Of a stretch of DNA of 64,000 nucleotides, positions 41,543 to 50,711 are shown in pieces (position 1 is the first letter of the stretch; every line of letters starts with the position of its first letter). The stretch spans positions 14,629-78,628 of the forward strand of contig USMC01000008.1 of assembly GCA_900555715.1 (NCBI GenBank). Reading direction: 5' to 3'. The notes beneath the pieces were generated by a model. It saw only the letters and a program-made list of their open reading frames with translations, did not search any database and was not told the origin of the DNA. This DNA comes from an uncultured Porphyromonadaceae bacterium. GTDB lineage: Bacteria; Bacteroidota; Bacteroidia; Bacteroidales; Muribaculaceae. The position numbers and the translations under genes are program-made.

Positions 41543-42373
41543 ATGGAAGCGAACGGACCCATCTCTATTAACGTTTCGGAGGTTGTCAGGCAGCGGCTTG
41601 GCAGCCGGTCGCGTTTTGTCCCCGCTTTCGTGCTGCACTATCTGGAGCGGCTCATATGTCAGGATGGTCTCAACGGCATTCTCCGGGCTGTCTATCCACG
41701 GCGCGGCGCTGATTTCTGCGACGGGGTGATGGATGTGCTCGGCGTGCGCCTTGATGTGTCGGGCGAGGAGAATCTTCCCCGCGACAGCAAGGTGATTATC
41801 GCCTCGAATCATCCGCTGGGAGCGCTTGACGGCATAGCGATGATTTCGTACTTCTCGCGTTTCTATGGCAAGACCACCTGTTTTGTTGTCAACGATCTGC
41901 TGATGTCTGTCGAGCCTTTGCGCGACTGCTTCATCCCGGTCAATAAGCTCGGCGCCCAGAGCCGGCGCAACGCTGTGAGCCTTGACGCCGCCCTGGCAGG
42001 GGATAATCCGGTAATGATCTATCCCGCAGGGCTGTGTTCGCGTATGCAGCCCGATGGCACCATTGCCGATCTGAGGTGGCACAAGATGTTCGTCAACAAA
42101 GCTATAGAGAGCCGTCGCGACATCGTGCCGGTCTATTTCGGCGGAAGGAACTCTTCCGGATTCTACCGCACGGCGAAGTGGCGGCAGAAATTAGGTATAA
42201 AATTCAACTTTGAGATGGCGCTTCTGCCGCGCGAGATTTTCCGTGCCAAAGAAAGCGTTTTCACCATCACCATAGGCAAGCCTGTCGGCTGGCAGACTCT
42301 TGAAGGAGGCACGCATGCCGCTGCCGAGGCAGCAGGGCTGCGCGAACTCGTCTATGGGCTTAAAGATAAATAG
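41543..42373 (+). CDS. glsA: O-acyltransferase of glycine-lipid synthesis (GlsA-like)
   Basis: A 276-residue PlsC-like enzyme. The catalytic box is ASNHPLGALDG (His near residue 91, HX5D), followed by GDNPVMIYPAGLCSRM and DIVPVYFGGRNSSGFY. It lies 3 bases upstream of a GNAT-type N-acyltransferase. In Bacteroides thetaiotaomicron adjacent genes of these two kinds, glsA and glsB, make N-acyl-O-acyl-glycine lipids: GlsB adds the first acyl chain to glycine and GlsA the second, ester-linked one. The pair and the motifs together support this call. The ATG at 41543 is preferred to an in-frame TTG at 41534. A paralogue sits in the inositol-lipid operon. Confidence 0.82.
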   Translation: MEANGPISINVSEVVRQRLGSRSRFVPAFVLHYLERLICQDGLNGILRAVYPRRGADFCDGVMDVLGVRLDVSGEENLPRDSKVIIASNHPLGALDGIAMISYFSRFYGKTTCFVVNDLLMSVEPLRDCFIPVNKLGAQSRRNAVSLDAALAGDNPVMIYPAGLCSRMQPDGTIADLRWHKMFVNKAIESRRDIVPVYFGGRNSSGFYRTAKWRQKLGIKFNFEMALLPREIFRAKESVFTITIGKPVGWQTLEGGTHAAAEAAGLRELVYGLKDK

Positions 42374-42376
42374 ATA

Positions 42377-43300
42377 ATGGATAAAATCATAGAACCTGTC
42401 GATGTATGTCTGATAGAATCCGAGCTCACCCGGGACCGGTTTCTGCGCCATACCAACAAAGGCGGTAACGACATCTACGTAGTGACGGCAGCCGATTCTC
42501 CCAACACTATGCGCGAGATAGGACGTCTGCGTGAGATAGCATTCCGTCTTGCCGGCGGAGGTACGGGCAAGGATTGCGATATTGATGAATTCGACATCAT
42601 GCCCGACCCGTGCAGACAGCTCATTGTCTGGAATCCTGTCCACAAGATGATTCTGGGCGCGTACCGCTTCATCTGCGGTCCCGACATCGTTGTCGACGGC
42701 TGTGTGCCGCGCATCGCCACAGGTCATATGTTCCGGTTCTCGGAACGCTTTATCCGCGAATATCTCCCCTATACCATAGAGCTCGGGCGTTCGTTTGTCC
42801 GCCCCGAATTCCAGTCGTCGCGCGCAGGCGCTGCCGCTATCTACGTTCTCGACAATCTCTGGGACGGTCTGGGCGCCCTGACGCAGATCTACCCCGACAT
42901 GCGCTATCTTTTCGGGAAAGTCACCATGTACCCCAGCTATACCTGCGAGTGCCGCAGCCTCATATATCATTTCCTCGACAGATATTTCCCCGACCGCGAC
43001 AATCTCGTGCGCCCTATCCGTCCGTTCACCATGGACGCCGACAAGGCAGAGATGGACAAGGTGCTGTGCGCCGGCGATTTCCGCGACGATTTCAAGTTGC
43101 TCAACAACTTCGTCCGCGAGCATGGTAATTCGATACCTCCGCTCGTCCACGCGTATATGGGACTGTCGCCGACTATGCGTATTTTCGGCACCGCCATAAA
43201 CGACGAATTCGGCGATGTTGAGGAAACAGGCATTTTCCTTGCCATAGATGAGATTCTCGAAGAGAAGAAAAGACGTCATATAGATACATTTCAACCATAA
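42377..43300 (+). CDS. glsB: N-acyltransferase of glycine-lipid synthesis (GlsB-like, OlsB/GNAT family)
   Basis: A 307-residue GNAT-fold acyltransferase with the OlsB-family marks REIGRLREIAFRLAGGGTGKD near residue 46, YTIELGRSFVRPEFQSSRAG near 131 and FGKVTMYPSYTCECRSLIYHF near 181. Such enzymes take a 3-hydroxyacyl-ACP and acylate the amino group of ornithine or, in Bacteroides, glycine. It follows the GlsA-like gene by 3 bases. Glycine lipids are needed for stress tolerance in Bacteroides, and related serine-glycine lipids reach the host. Its stop overlaps purB by one base (TAATG). Confidence 0.82.
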   Translation: MDKIIEPVDVCLIESELTRDRFLRHTNKGGNDIYVVTAADSPNTMREIGRLREIAFRLAGGGTGKDCDIDEFDIMPDPCRQLIVWNPVHKMILGAYRFICGPDIVVDGCVPRIATGHMFRFSERFIREYLPYTIELGRSFVRPEFQSSRAGAAAIYVLDNLWDGLGALTQIYPDMRYLFGKVTMYPSYTCECRSLIYHFLDRYFPDRDNLVRPIRPFTMDADKAEMDKVLCAGDFRDDFKLLNNFVREHGNSIPPLVHAYMGLSPTMRIFGTAINDEFGDVEETGIFLAIDEILEEKKRRHIDTFQP

Positions 43301-44664
43301 TGCAAATGGAACTTACCCCTCTTACGGCGGTGTCGCCTGTCGACGGCAGATACCACTCAAAGACGGCGCCGCTCGCCGGATATTTTTCTGAATATGCGAC
43401 AATACGCTACCGCGTCCTTGTCGAAGTTGAATATTTCATCATGCTCAGCACACTCGGTCTGAAGCAGCTTCCTGCGCTGACCGAAGAGCAGAAGACGGCG
43501 CTGCGGGCTATCTATGAGCCCGGACGCTTCACTCCCGCCGAAGCACAGAAGGTGAAAGACATTGAAAAAACCACCAACCACGATGTCAAGGCGGTAGAGT
43601 ACTACCTCAAGGCTTGTTTCGCAGAACTCGGGCTTGAAAAATATTGCGAATTCATCCATTTCGGTCTTACCTCGCAGGATATCAACAACACCTCTTTCCC
43701 CAAGATGCTCTCCGACGCCGTCGCCGAGGTGATTCTTCCGGCGTTCGACCGTCTTGCCGACGCTCTCGCCGCCCTTGCCGGTCAGTGCCGCCGGATGCCC
43801 ATGCTCGCCCGCACACACGGACAGCCCGCCTCTCCAACGACTCTCGGCAAAGAAATCGATGTGTTCCACTACCGCCTCACACAGCAGCTTGCCGAGCTGA
43901 GAGAAATCCCCGGATACGGCAAGTTCGGCGGCGCAACAGGCAATTTCAACGCCCACCGCGCAGCCTTCCCCGGCATCGACTGGATCGCTGTGGCAAATAG
44001 CTTCCTCGCTTCGATAGGGCTTGTGCGTGAGCAGCATACGACACAGATATCCAACTACGACGGTCTTGCACGCCTGCTCGACGCGCTCAAACGCGCCAAT
44101 GTCATCGTACTCGATCTCGACCGTGACATCTGGAGTTATATATCGATGGGATATTTCCATCAGAAAATCAAGGCTGGCGAAGTAGGCTCCTCCGCTATGC
44201 CGCATAAGGTGAACCCTATCGACTTCGAAAACTCCGAAGGCAATCTCGGCATAGCCGACGCCATCTATGAGCACCTCTCGCACAAGCTGCCCGTTTCGCG
44301 CCTCCAGCGTGACCTCACCGACTCGACAGTGCTCCGCAATATCGGCGTGCCCCTTGCACATACCCTCATTGCCATAGAATCGACTCTTAAAGGTCTCGGC
44401 AAGCTCATTGTCGATGAAAAGGCTCTTGCCGCCGACCTCGACAACAACTGGGCTGTCGTGGCGGAAGGCATCCAGACCATTCTCCGCCGCGAGGGCTATC
44501 CCAAGCCATACGAGGCGCTGAAAGCACTTACGCGTACAAACGAACACATCGACGAGAAAGCCATCAGCACTTTCATCGACTCGCTCACCGGTATTTCCGA
44601 AGATGTGCGCGCCGAACTCCATGCACTCAGTCCCGCAACATACACCGGCTACGCCGCTGAATAA
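43300..44664 (+). CDS. purB: Adenylosuccinate lyase
   Basis: A 454-residue enzyme of the fumarase/aspartase superfamily, acting twice in purine synthesis (SAICAR and adenylosuccinate to fumarate plus product). Landmarks are LTAVSPVDGRYHSKTAPL at the N-terminus, TTNHDVKAVEYYLK, FIHFGLTSQDINNTSFPKM, MLARTHGQPASPTTLGKE (catalytic His) and the signature GSSAMPHKVNPIDFENSEGN near residue 295. The length is normal for the form found in Bacteroidetes. It is coupled to glsB upstream and to dgt downstream by TAATG overlaps, an unusual mix of lipid and nucleotide genes. A second ATG at 43306 is possible. Confidence 0.95.
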   Translation: MQMELTPLTAVSPVDGRYHSKTAPLAGYFSEYATIRYRVLVEVEYFIMLSTLGLKQLPALTEEQKTALRAIYEPGRFTPAEAQKVKDIEKTTNHDVKAVEYYLKACFAELGLEKYCEFIHFGLTSQDINNTSFPKMLSDAVAEVILPAFDRLADALAALAGQCRRMPMLARTHGQPASPTTLGKEIDVFHYRLTQQLAELREIPGYGKFGGATGNFNAHRAAFPGIDWIAVANSFLASIGLVREQHTTQISNYDGLARLLDALKRANVIVLDLDRDIWSYISMGYFHQKIKAGEVGSSAMPHKVNPIDFENSEGNLGIADAIYEHLSHKLPVSRLQRDLTDSTVLRNIGVPLAHTLIAIESTLKGLGKLIVDEKALAADLDNNWAVVAEGIQTILRREGYPKPYEALKALTRTNEHIDEKAISTFIDSLTGISEDVRAELHALSPATYTGYAAE

Positions 44665-45998
44665 TGAACTGGGAGAGGCTCATCAACGACAAGCGTTTCG
44701 GACTTGAGGACTACCACGACCCCAAGAAGAATGCCACGCGCACCGATTTCCGGCGCGACTACGACCGTCTCGTTTTCTCCTCGCCTTTCCGCCGTCTGCA
44801 GAACAAAACGCAGGTGTTCCCCCTTCCGGGGAGCATCTTCGTTCACAACCGTCTTACTCACAGCATGGAAGTGGCGTGCGTCGGCAAGTCGATGGCAGAT
44901 ACTGTCGCGCTGGCGCTGCGTCGCCGCCACGGCGAACGCGGCGAGGCGACGGAACACTTCGACCATCTCGGCGACATCGTCGCCGCCGCCTGCCTGGCGC
45001 ACGATCTGGGGAATCCGCCTTTCGGACACTCCGGAGAACGGGCTATCGCGACGTTTTTCAGCGAAGGCGCCGGGAGAAACCTCCGCGACGGTCTTTCCGA
45101 TGCCGAATGGGCTGATCTGACGCGGTTCGAAGGAAACGCCAATTCTTTCCGCGTGCTCACGCATCAGTTCAAAGGGCGCAGGAAAGGCGGCTTTGCCATG
45201 ACATACTCCATGCTTGCCTCGATAGTGAAATATCCCTTTGAATCGCAGATTTCAAAAGGTAAATTCGGCTTCTTCTCCTCCGAGAAGGACGACTACGTAC
45301 GCATAGCCGCCGAACTCGGCATAAAACGTCTCTCCGCCGACGGGGAACCTCTGCGCTATGCGCGTCATCCGCTGGTCTACATCGTTGAAGCCGCCGACGA
45401 CATCTGCTATGAAGTGATGGATATCGAGGACGCCCACAAGCTCCGCATTCTAACCACCGCCGAAGTACTCGACGCTTTTCTCGGATTCTTCGAAGGCGAG
45501 CGCCGGGAGCGTATGATACGTACGATGGCGACTGTGAGCGACCCCAATGAAAAAATAGCATATCTGCGCTCCTGTGTTGTCGGTGCACTTGTCGAGCAGT
45601 GTGCCAAAACCTTCATCGAGAATGAGGACGCCATCCTCGACGGCACGTTCAGCCCTTCGCTTCTGAGCCATGTGCGCGACCTTGAACGCAAAGGCTACGA
45701 ACGCTGCAACGACCTGTCGTGGGCTAAGATCTACCGCGCTTCGGATGTCGTCGACGTTGAACTTGCCGGCAACAGGATTGTTACATTCCTGATGGAACGC
45801 CTCTGCGATGCCGTCACACATCCGGAACTCAACTATTCGCGACTTCTCCTTGCGAAATTCCCCGAGCAGTACGACGTGTCGGCGCCGACGCTTTTCGGCA
45901 AGCTGCAGGCTGTTCTCGACCATGTGTCGGCGATGACCGATGTCTATGCGCTCGACCTGTACCGAAAACTCAACGGCACTTCGCTGCCGGCTGTCTGA
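44664..45998 (+). CDS. dgt: Deoxyguanosinetriphosphate triphosphohydrolase (dGTPase)
   Basis: A 444-residue HD-domain enzyme that removes triphosphate from dGTP. Metal ligands are in VHNRLTHSMEVACVG (about 56-72) and CLAHDLGNPPFGHSGE (about 111-125), with later YIVEAADDICYEVMDIEDAHK carrying the final Asp. The N-terminal FSSPFRRLQNKTQVFPLP is typical of bacterial dGTPases. These enzymes shape dNTP pools and can limit phage replication. It is the fourth gene of the glsA-glsB-purB-dgt-TPM unit. Confidence 0.93.
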   Translation: MNWERLINDKRFGLEDYHDPKKNATRTDFRRDYDRLVFSSPFRRLQNKTQVFPLPGSIFVHNRLTHSMEVACVGKSMADTVALALRRRHGERGEATEHFDHLGDIVAAACLAHDLGNPPFGHSGERAIATFFSEGAGRNLRDGLSDAEWADLTRFEGNANSFRVLTHQFKGRRKGGFAMTYSMLASIVKYPFESQISKGKFGFFSSEKDDYVRIAAELGIKRLSADGEPLRYARHPLVYIVEAADDICYEVMDIEDAHKLRILTTAEVLDAFLGFFEGERRERMIRTMATVSDPNEKIAYLRSCVVGALVEQCAKTFIENEDAILDGTFSPSLLSHVRDLERKGYERCNDLSWAKIYRASDVVDVELAGNRIVTFLMERLCDAVTHPELNYSRLLLAKFPEQYDVSAPTLFGKLQAVLDHVSAMTDVYALDLYRKLNGTSLPAV

Positions 45999-46000
45999 TT

Positions 46001-47263
46001 ATGAAAAAATATCTTCTTCTCCTTCTCTTTGCTCTCTGCGCCCTGGCAGGGTTTGCGAAGACATATAGCGTCGGCGACATTCCGAATGTTCACCGCGCCG
46101 ACAGTTCACAGTATGTGAGCAACCCCGACGGCATTCTGTCTGCCGCGACTGTGGAGCAGCTCAATGCCCTGCTGCGCGACATACGCCGCACCACATCCGC
46201 CGAGCCTATGGCAGTGGTGGTCGACGATATCGAAGGCGGCGACATCGACACCTTCGCAACAGAGCTTTTCGGCGCGTGGGGATTGGGGAAGAAGGACAAG
46301 GACAACGGGCTTCTCATACTTGTGTCGACAGGCTTGCGGCGTGCTGCCATACGCACGGGCTACGGGCTCGAAGGAGTGATGCCCGACATAGTGTGCGGGC
46401 GCATACTTCGCAATGTCATGATTCCGCGCTTCCGCCAGGGCGACTACGACGGCGGCGTCATTGCCGCTACGCAGGCTATCGACAGGATTCTTACCGACCC
46501 TGACAACCGCGATGAGATTCTTTCGTCGGAAGCCGATGTCGATTTACGGCACAACGACGACCTCGATCTGCGCGAGTTCTTTGGAATTTACTTCACTCTC
46601 AGCGGACTCGCGACGCTTGCCCTTCTGCTGATTATCACTGCGGTACTCTACAGGAATCGCGGTCGTTCAAACCACGAGAAATATATCGCTCTCAACAATA
46701 TAAAGCCGACGGCACTCATTGTTACGTTCGTAGGGCTCGGTCTTCCGGCGCTGGCGTCGGTGCCGCTGCTGCTGTTGATGGGCCACTTCCGCAACCAGCG
46801 ACGCACGTGCCGTCGCTGCGGTTCGAAGATGAACAAGGTCGACGAGGTGCACGACAACGACTATCTCAACGCTGCTCAGGACACAGAAGAACAGCTCGGC
46901 ACTGTCGACTATGACGTTTGGCTTTGTCCGTCGTGCGGCGAGACCGACATAGAGCCTTATGTCAGGGCGAACACCGGATTCCGGCGCTGTCCTGTGTGCG
47001 GAGGTCTGACGTCGCGCTATACGCGCGACCGCATTCTCCGTAAGCCGACAACTCTCCGCGAAGGCGAGGGAGTCAAGGAATATACATGTCTCAACTGCGG
47101 GCACATCACCGATCTCAAATATGTCATTCCCGTCATAGTGGCGCCGATAATCCTTGGCGGTGGCGGCAGAAGCGGCGGCGGAGGCTTCGGCGGTGGAGGT
47201 TTTGGCGGCGGTGGTTTCGGTGGCGGCATGACCGGTGGCGGCGGCGCCTCCGGCGGCTGGTGA
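46001..47263 (+). CDS. TPM-domain membrane protein with zinc ribbon and Gly-rich tail
   Basis: A 420-residue protein: a signal peptide (LLLLFALCALAGFAK), a periplasmic TPM domain about 25-170 (YVSNPDGILSAATVEQL, GKKDKDNGLLILVST, RTGYGLEGVMPDIVCGRIL), two membrane helices about 195-220 and 240-260, then a cytosolic zinc-ribbon part with CxxC pairs (CRRCGSK, CPSCGET, CPVCGGL, CLNCGH), and a tail of GGGGFGGG repeats. TPM (TLP18.3/Psb32/MOLO-1) domains have been linked to membrane-protein repair and phosphatase-like activity; the role here is unknown. It starts 2 bases after dgt. Confidence 0.85.
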   Translation: MKKYLLLLLFALCALAGFAKTYSVGDIPNVHRADSSQYVSNPDGILSAATVEQLNALLRDIRRTTSAEPMAVVVDDIEGGDIDTFATELFGAWGLGKKDKDNGLLILVSTGLRRAAIRTGYGLEGVMPDIVCGRILRNVMIPRFRQGDYDGGVIAATQAIDRILTDPDNRDEILSSEADVDLRHNDDLDLREFFGIYFTLSGLATLALLLIITAVLYRNRGRSNHEKYIALNNIKPTALIVTFVGLGLPALASVPLLLLMGHFRNQRRTCRRCGSKMNKVDEVHDNDYLNAAQDTEEQLGTVDYDVWLCPSCGETDIEPYVRANTGFRRCPVCGGLTSRYTRDRILRKPTTLREGEGVKEYTCLNCGHITDLKYVIPVIVAPIILGGGGRSGGGGFGGGGFGGGGFGGGMTGGGGASGGW

Positions 47264-47290
47264 CAAGCTCTGTAAGTGAGCAGTGTCCTA

Positions 47291-47950
47291 TTATTGACTT
47301 TGCAGATATTTCTCTATTTCAATTTTTGCCTGGGCGATATCAGGGTTTGTGAGTATAGGAATCAATTTATCAATCTCTTCAATGGGACGGTTCCACCATT
47401 TCAGACGTTCCAGTAAACCTATCATTTCATTGTCAAATCTGCGACGTATGACTTTTGCCGGATTGCCGACGGCTATAGAAAAAGGCGGAATGTCGGAGGC
47501 AACCGTGGCGTTTGTTCCGATTATGGCTCCGTCGCCTATATGTACGCCCGGCATGATTGTCACATTCTGCCCGATCCACACATCGTTGCCGATGACAGTG
47601 TCACCTTTGAGCGGCAATTCATCCATTACAGGCGCAATCGCACCGCCCCAATCTCCTCCCATTATGTAGAAAGGATAGGTAGTGGCGCAGTCCATCCGAT
47701 GATTGGCACCGTTCATGACGAAGGTAATGCCCTTGGCAATGGCGCAAAAGTTGCCGATTATCAGCTTGTCACCGATGAATTCATAGAAATGCGTGACGTG
47801 TTTCTCAAACCTGTCGGCTCCGTCGATGTCATCGTAATAAGTATAGTCACCGATGATGATTCTCGGATTCTTTACCACATTCTTTATGTAGCAAAGACTC
47901 GGAATCGCAGGGTTTGGAAATGCTTTGTCTTTATCAGGATATATTTTCAT
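47291..47950 (-). CDS. Vat/CatB-type hexapeptide-repeat O-acetyltransferase
   Basis: A 219-residue left-handed beta-helix acetyltransferase with features shared with the streptogramin and chloramphenicol acetyltransferases Vat and CatB: IIIGDYTYYDDIDG, KLIIGNFCAIAKGITFVMNGANHRMD (including the catalytic His), PLKGDTVIGNDVWIGQNVTIMPGVHIGDGAII given here in pieces: GNDVWIGQNVTIMPG and VHIGDGAIIGTNATVASDI. The C-terminal KWWNRPIEEID is typical. It moves acetyl from acetyl-CoA to an alcohol; the true acceptor could be an antibiotic or a sugar. It lies 17 bases after hipA on the same strand, so it probably belongs to the hipBA transcript. Confidence 0.85.
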   Translation of the reverse strand: MKIYPDKDKAFPNPAIPSLCYIKNVVKNPRIIIGDYTYYDDIDGADRFEKHVTHFYEFIGDKLIIGNFCAIAKGITFVMNGANHRMDCATTYPFYIMGGDWGGAIAPVMDELPLKGDTVIGNDVWIGQNVTIMPGVHIGDGAIIGTNATVASDIPPFSIAVGNPAKVIRRRFDNEMIGLLERLKWWNRPIEEIDKLIPILTNPDIAQAKIEIEKYLQSQ

Positions 47951-47967
47951 GGTTATTGAAGTCTTTA

Positions 47968-49248
47968 TTATATAGAGAGTTTCAGATTCGGCACAATAGC
48001 ATCAATCATAGGCTGGGGAACTTCACATTCCCTTGCCAATAGAGGCCAGCGTGAAGACACTTCGGCAATACGGTCGATTATTTCAGCAGCTTCTTTTATA
48101 TTGTTGCGTTTCGCAAATTCCAAAAGGTCTTGGCGGGTTATGTCGTCAAACTTCCCGTTGATTGACATCTGGTGCTGTGCTGTCCATCCACCCTTCGGAT
48201 TATAGGCAAATCCCATGTCGTACGCCGGCGAAAGAGTCCATTTACCTTGTCTGTCCATAAGGAAGGATATGTTTTTTGTGTGGTCATCCTGATTGCGGAT
48301 TACAACGTTGAATACCATGCGACGATACATTTCCTGCGCCTGTGAGTATGGCAGTCTCAATGCCCTCATCACGTTGAACGCCTGTTCGTAAGAGTAAGAT
48401 CGCAGATTGCGGTAGTCGTAATGCGCTATTCCGCAAAGAGTCTGCATGTGAATTTTCTCACCATTCTGACGGTCAAAACGCTTAGTAAGAAAATGGGCGC
48501 GTCCATTCTCTTCTATGAGACTGCAATCCGACATTTCTATGCCACATTCCTTTACAAGCCGATAGAAAGAGTATTCCAGGCGACCGAAATTCTGTGTTTC
48601 CCTGAATCCGGCTTCGGCGGTGACACCGTCGAGTTTTATCAGATAATAGTCAAAGCCTTCCGGAGCTTCAATCTGTCCTGAACGAACTTCCCCGGTCAAT
48701 AGATTGTACGCTATGATGGCTTTCGCTCTCTGTCCTCCTGCAGATGTGCCAAGTCGCACTATTTCGGCGATTGCCGACTTCTTGTCCTCTTCAAGATTGG
48801 CTCCGAACTCTTCCTTTTCAGACAATGCCTCGCTTGCCACTTCAACAAGGGAATCAAGTTCTATTCTGACGTCCGGACTATAAGGCGCATCCATGGCCGG
48901 TTCGAACTCCAACGCTCCCATGCAGCGTTTACCGAGGAAACAAAGTGTCTCCACAGCGTTTCCGCTGCTACGTCCGGTAAGCGCAAGCCAACGGTCAAAC
49001 AGTGCACGACCATAGGTGTCGGGCAATGAATCGGCAAGCATACCGGGAAGCCCCTTGAACGTCTCACGACCTATGTCGGAGAATGAATATATCCTTCCCT
49101 GACGCACAGGCATCAGGATCGGCGATGGTTCAAGCCCTTTGCCGATGAAACTTTCGGCATACTCGAAATGTGCCACCTGCCGGTTGTTGTCCCATCGGAA
49201 TGTCCCGACGGGTTGACCATACAGGTTAACTCTTGCTATATCTACCAT
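47968..49248 (-). CDS. hipA: HipA-type serine/threonine kinase toxin
   Basis: A 426-residue HipA kinase containing the N-terminal subdomain (MVDIARVNLYGQPVGTFRWD) and the C-terminal kinase. The glycine-rich loop is LGTSAGGQRAKAIIAYN near residue 165. The catalytic loop is FNVVIRNQDDHTKNISFLMD near 315 (catalytic Asp and Asn), and the metal-binding LSPAYDMGFAY comes near 340. HipA phosphorylates glutamyl-tRNA synthetase in E. coli and causes growth arrest. The partner HTH gene overlaps its start by 7 bases. The gene is AT-richer than the core genes around it. Confidence 0.9.
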   Translation of the reverse strand: MVDIARVNLYGQPVGTFRWDNNRQVAHFEYAESFIGKGLEPSPILMPVRQGRIYSFSDIGRETFKGLPGMLADSLPDTYGRALFDRWLALTGRSSGNAVETLCFLGKRCMGALEFEPAMDAPYSPDVRIELDSLVEVASEALSEKEEFGANLEEDKKSAIAEIVRLGTSAGGQRAKAIIAYNLLTGEVRSGQIEAPEGFDYYLIKLDGVTAEAGFRETQNFGRLEYSFYRLVKECGIEMSDCSLIEENGRAHFLTKRFDRQNGEKIHMQTLCGIAHYDYRNLRSYSYEQAFNVMRALRLPYSQAQEMYRRMVFNVVIRNQDDHTKNISFLMDRQGKWTLSPAYDMGFAYNPKGGWTAQHQMSINGKFDDITRQDLLEFAKRNNIKEAAEIIDRIAEVSSRWPLLARECEVPQPMIDAIVPNLKLSI

Positions 49249-49601
49249 TCTGATTCCTCGGTATTAGATTGTGTGTGGGTCTTGTTGTTACCGCTTGCGC
49301 GTTTGCGCTGCTTCTTCTTGCTTGCTTCGACAAACTCGAAATATTCGTTGGGACTCATCTCATCTTCCTTGATGAGTGGCGAGAATACATCCAGTTCGCC
49401 AAGTATGCGAAGCAAGCGCATCAGGGAATCGAAATAGCTTATATCGCCTTTCTCGATTCTCTTTAATGTCGTCAATGAGACTTGCGCCTGTTCTGCGAGT
49501 GATGTCTGAGTGAAGTTCTGTCGGAGTCGCAGATGCCTTATTTTTTGTCCCAGCCGACGGCGGATTTCACTGTCAGGTAACATGTATATATTCTCTTCCA
49601 T
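49242..49601 (-). CDS. hipB: HipB-type HTH antitoxin
   Basis: A 119-residue protein. Residues about 13-75 are a helix-turn-helix of the Cro/Xre type (LGQKIRHLRLRQNFTQTSLAEQAQVSLTTLKRIEKG). A charged, flexible C-terminus follows (ASKKKQRKRASGNNKTHTQS). It overlaps the hipA start by 7 bases. It should bind HipA and its own promoter. The 10-bp palindrome at 49643-49652 next to the -7 box is a candidate operator. Confidence 0.87.
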   Translation of the reverse strand: MEENIYMLPDSEIRRRLGQKIRHLRLRQNFTQTSLAEQAQVSLTTLKRIEKGDISYFDSLMRLLRILGELDVFSPLIKEDEMSPNEYFEFVEASKKKQRKRASGNNKTHTQSNTEESEW

Positions 49602-49626
49602 AGTCGTACTTGCGTCTGTTAGGCTG

Positions 49627-49652
49627 CAAATATAGCAATAATAGTTTAAACT
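49627..49652 (-). promoter_or_regulatory. hipBA promoter and candidate operator
   Basis: On the minus strand TATATTTG (49627-49634) matches TAnnTTTG, 25 bases before the hipB ATG. The perfect palindrome AGTTTAAACT (49643-49652) lies just upstream of it, where a repressor would block transcription. Confidence 0.5.
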
Positions 49653-49850
49653 GCGACTGTTTGTGCTTATATTTTTGCTTAACTAAAAAATCCGTTACCA
49701 TGATATGATAAAGTTTGATCGGGCGTGTCCCGACGTCAGCATTTTCTGCTGTCAGGGGACATAATTGGATAATCCGACCAACACCATGGAAAAAGGGATG
49801 CAGAAGATACGAAAAAAATGGCGTAAATTCGCAAACAAAGAAACTCAGTT

Positions 49851-50711
49851 ATGCGCGTATTTTATAAATGGTTGTTATTTTTGGTCTTAGCAGTCGCAAT
49901 GTCGGGATGCGACAATTTTGAGTCATTGCCATACGCAGCGACCATCAAAGGCAAACGTAACACAAATGCCACCTCTGTCGAGGCGCTCGCAGATGCCGGA
50001 CTGACGCTTCCGCTCCGCTTCGCGTTCATCACCGACACCCACGACGCCACACGCGAGACCCAGCAGGCAATAGACATCATCAGGCGTCGCGGCGATGTGG
50101 ATTTCATCATCCACGGAGGCGACCTGACTGATTTCGGACTTCCGAAAGAATATATGTGGTGCCGCGACGCTATGGAGAAATCAGGATTGCCTTACGTTAC
50201 TGTCATCGGCAACCACGACTGCCTCGGCAACGGCGAGGACAACTATGAATGGATTTTCGGCTCCCGCAACTATTCGTTCACAGTAGCGGGTGTACATTTC
50301 GTTTGCCTGAATACCGTAGCGCTCGAATACGATTATTCGGAACCTGTTCCTGACCTGAATTTTCTCGTAGATGACTCCGCCGCCGTGTCGGAAATCAACG
50401 AAGAATACCCCGACAGCATCAGTCATACGGTGGTGGTGATGCACTCGCGTCCGTTCGATGAGCAGTTCAACAACAATGTGGCGACACCGTTTATCTACTA
50501 TCTTCACGGCTTCCCCGGAATGAAGAACCGGAACGAATGTGGCACCTACACGCACGCATTCTGCCTATGCGGGCATAACCATCACTTCCTCGCCGCAGAT
50601 CTCTACGACTGCGGGCTGATGTTCTATCAGGGCGACAATATCGCCAAACGCACATTCATGATATTCACTGTCACCGCCGATGGTTATGAGATGGAGAAAG
50701 TGGAGTTTTAG
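49851..50711 (+). CDS. Metallophosphoesterase lipoprotein
   Basis: A 286-residue calcineurin-like phosphoesterase. The lipoprotein signal ends VAMSGC near residue 20. Metal-binding motifs are FITDTHD near residue 60, IHGGDLTDF near 87, VIGNHDC near 123 and CGHNHHFL near 243. The substrate is not known; secreted members act on nucleotides or phospholipids. The upstream gap 49653-49850 shows only a weak TAAATTCG box (49824-49831). It overlaps the next gene by 32 bases. Confidence 0.83.
   Translation: MRVFYKWLLFLVLAVAMSGCDNFESLPYAATIKGKRNTNATSVEALADAGLTLPLRFAFITDTHDATRETQQAIDIIRRRGDVDFIIHGGDLTDFGLPKEYMWCRDAMEKSGLPYVTVIGNHDCLGNGEDNYEWIFGSRNYSFTVAGVHFVCLNTVALEYDYSEPVPDLNFLVDDSAAVSEINEEYPDSISHTVVVMHSRPFDEQFNNNVATPFIYYLHGFPGMKNRNECGTYTHAFCLCGHNHHFLAADLYDCGLMFYQGDNIAKRTFMIFTVTADGYEMEKVEF

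Noticed and set aside
47155..47262. Gly-rich tandem repeat as a possible phase-variation or mobile repeat
   Set aside because: It is the in-frame Gly-rich tail common at the end of TPM-domain proteins.
49787..49891. A 34-codon open frame starting ATGGAAAAAGGG before the metallophosphoesterase
   Set aside because: It runs into the next gene in another frame, contains the only promoter-like box, and resembles nothing known.
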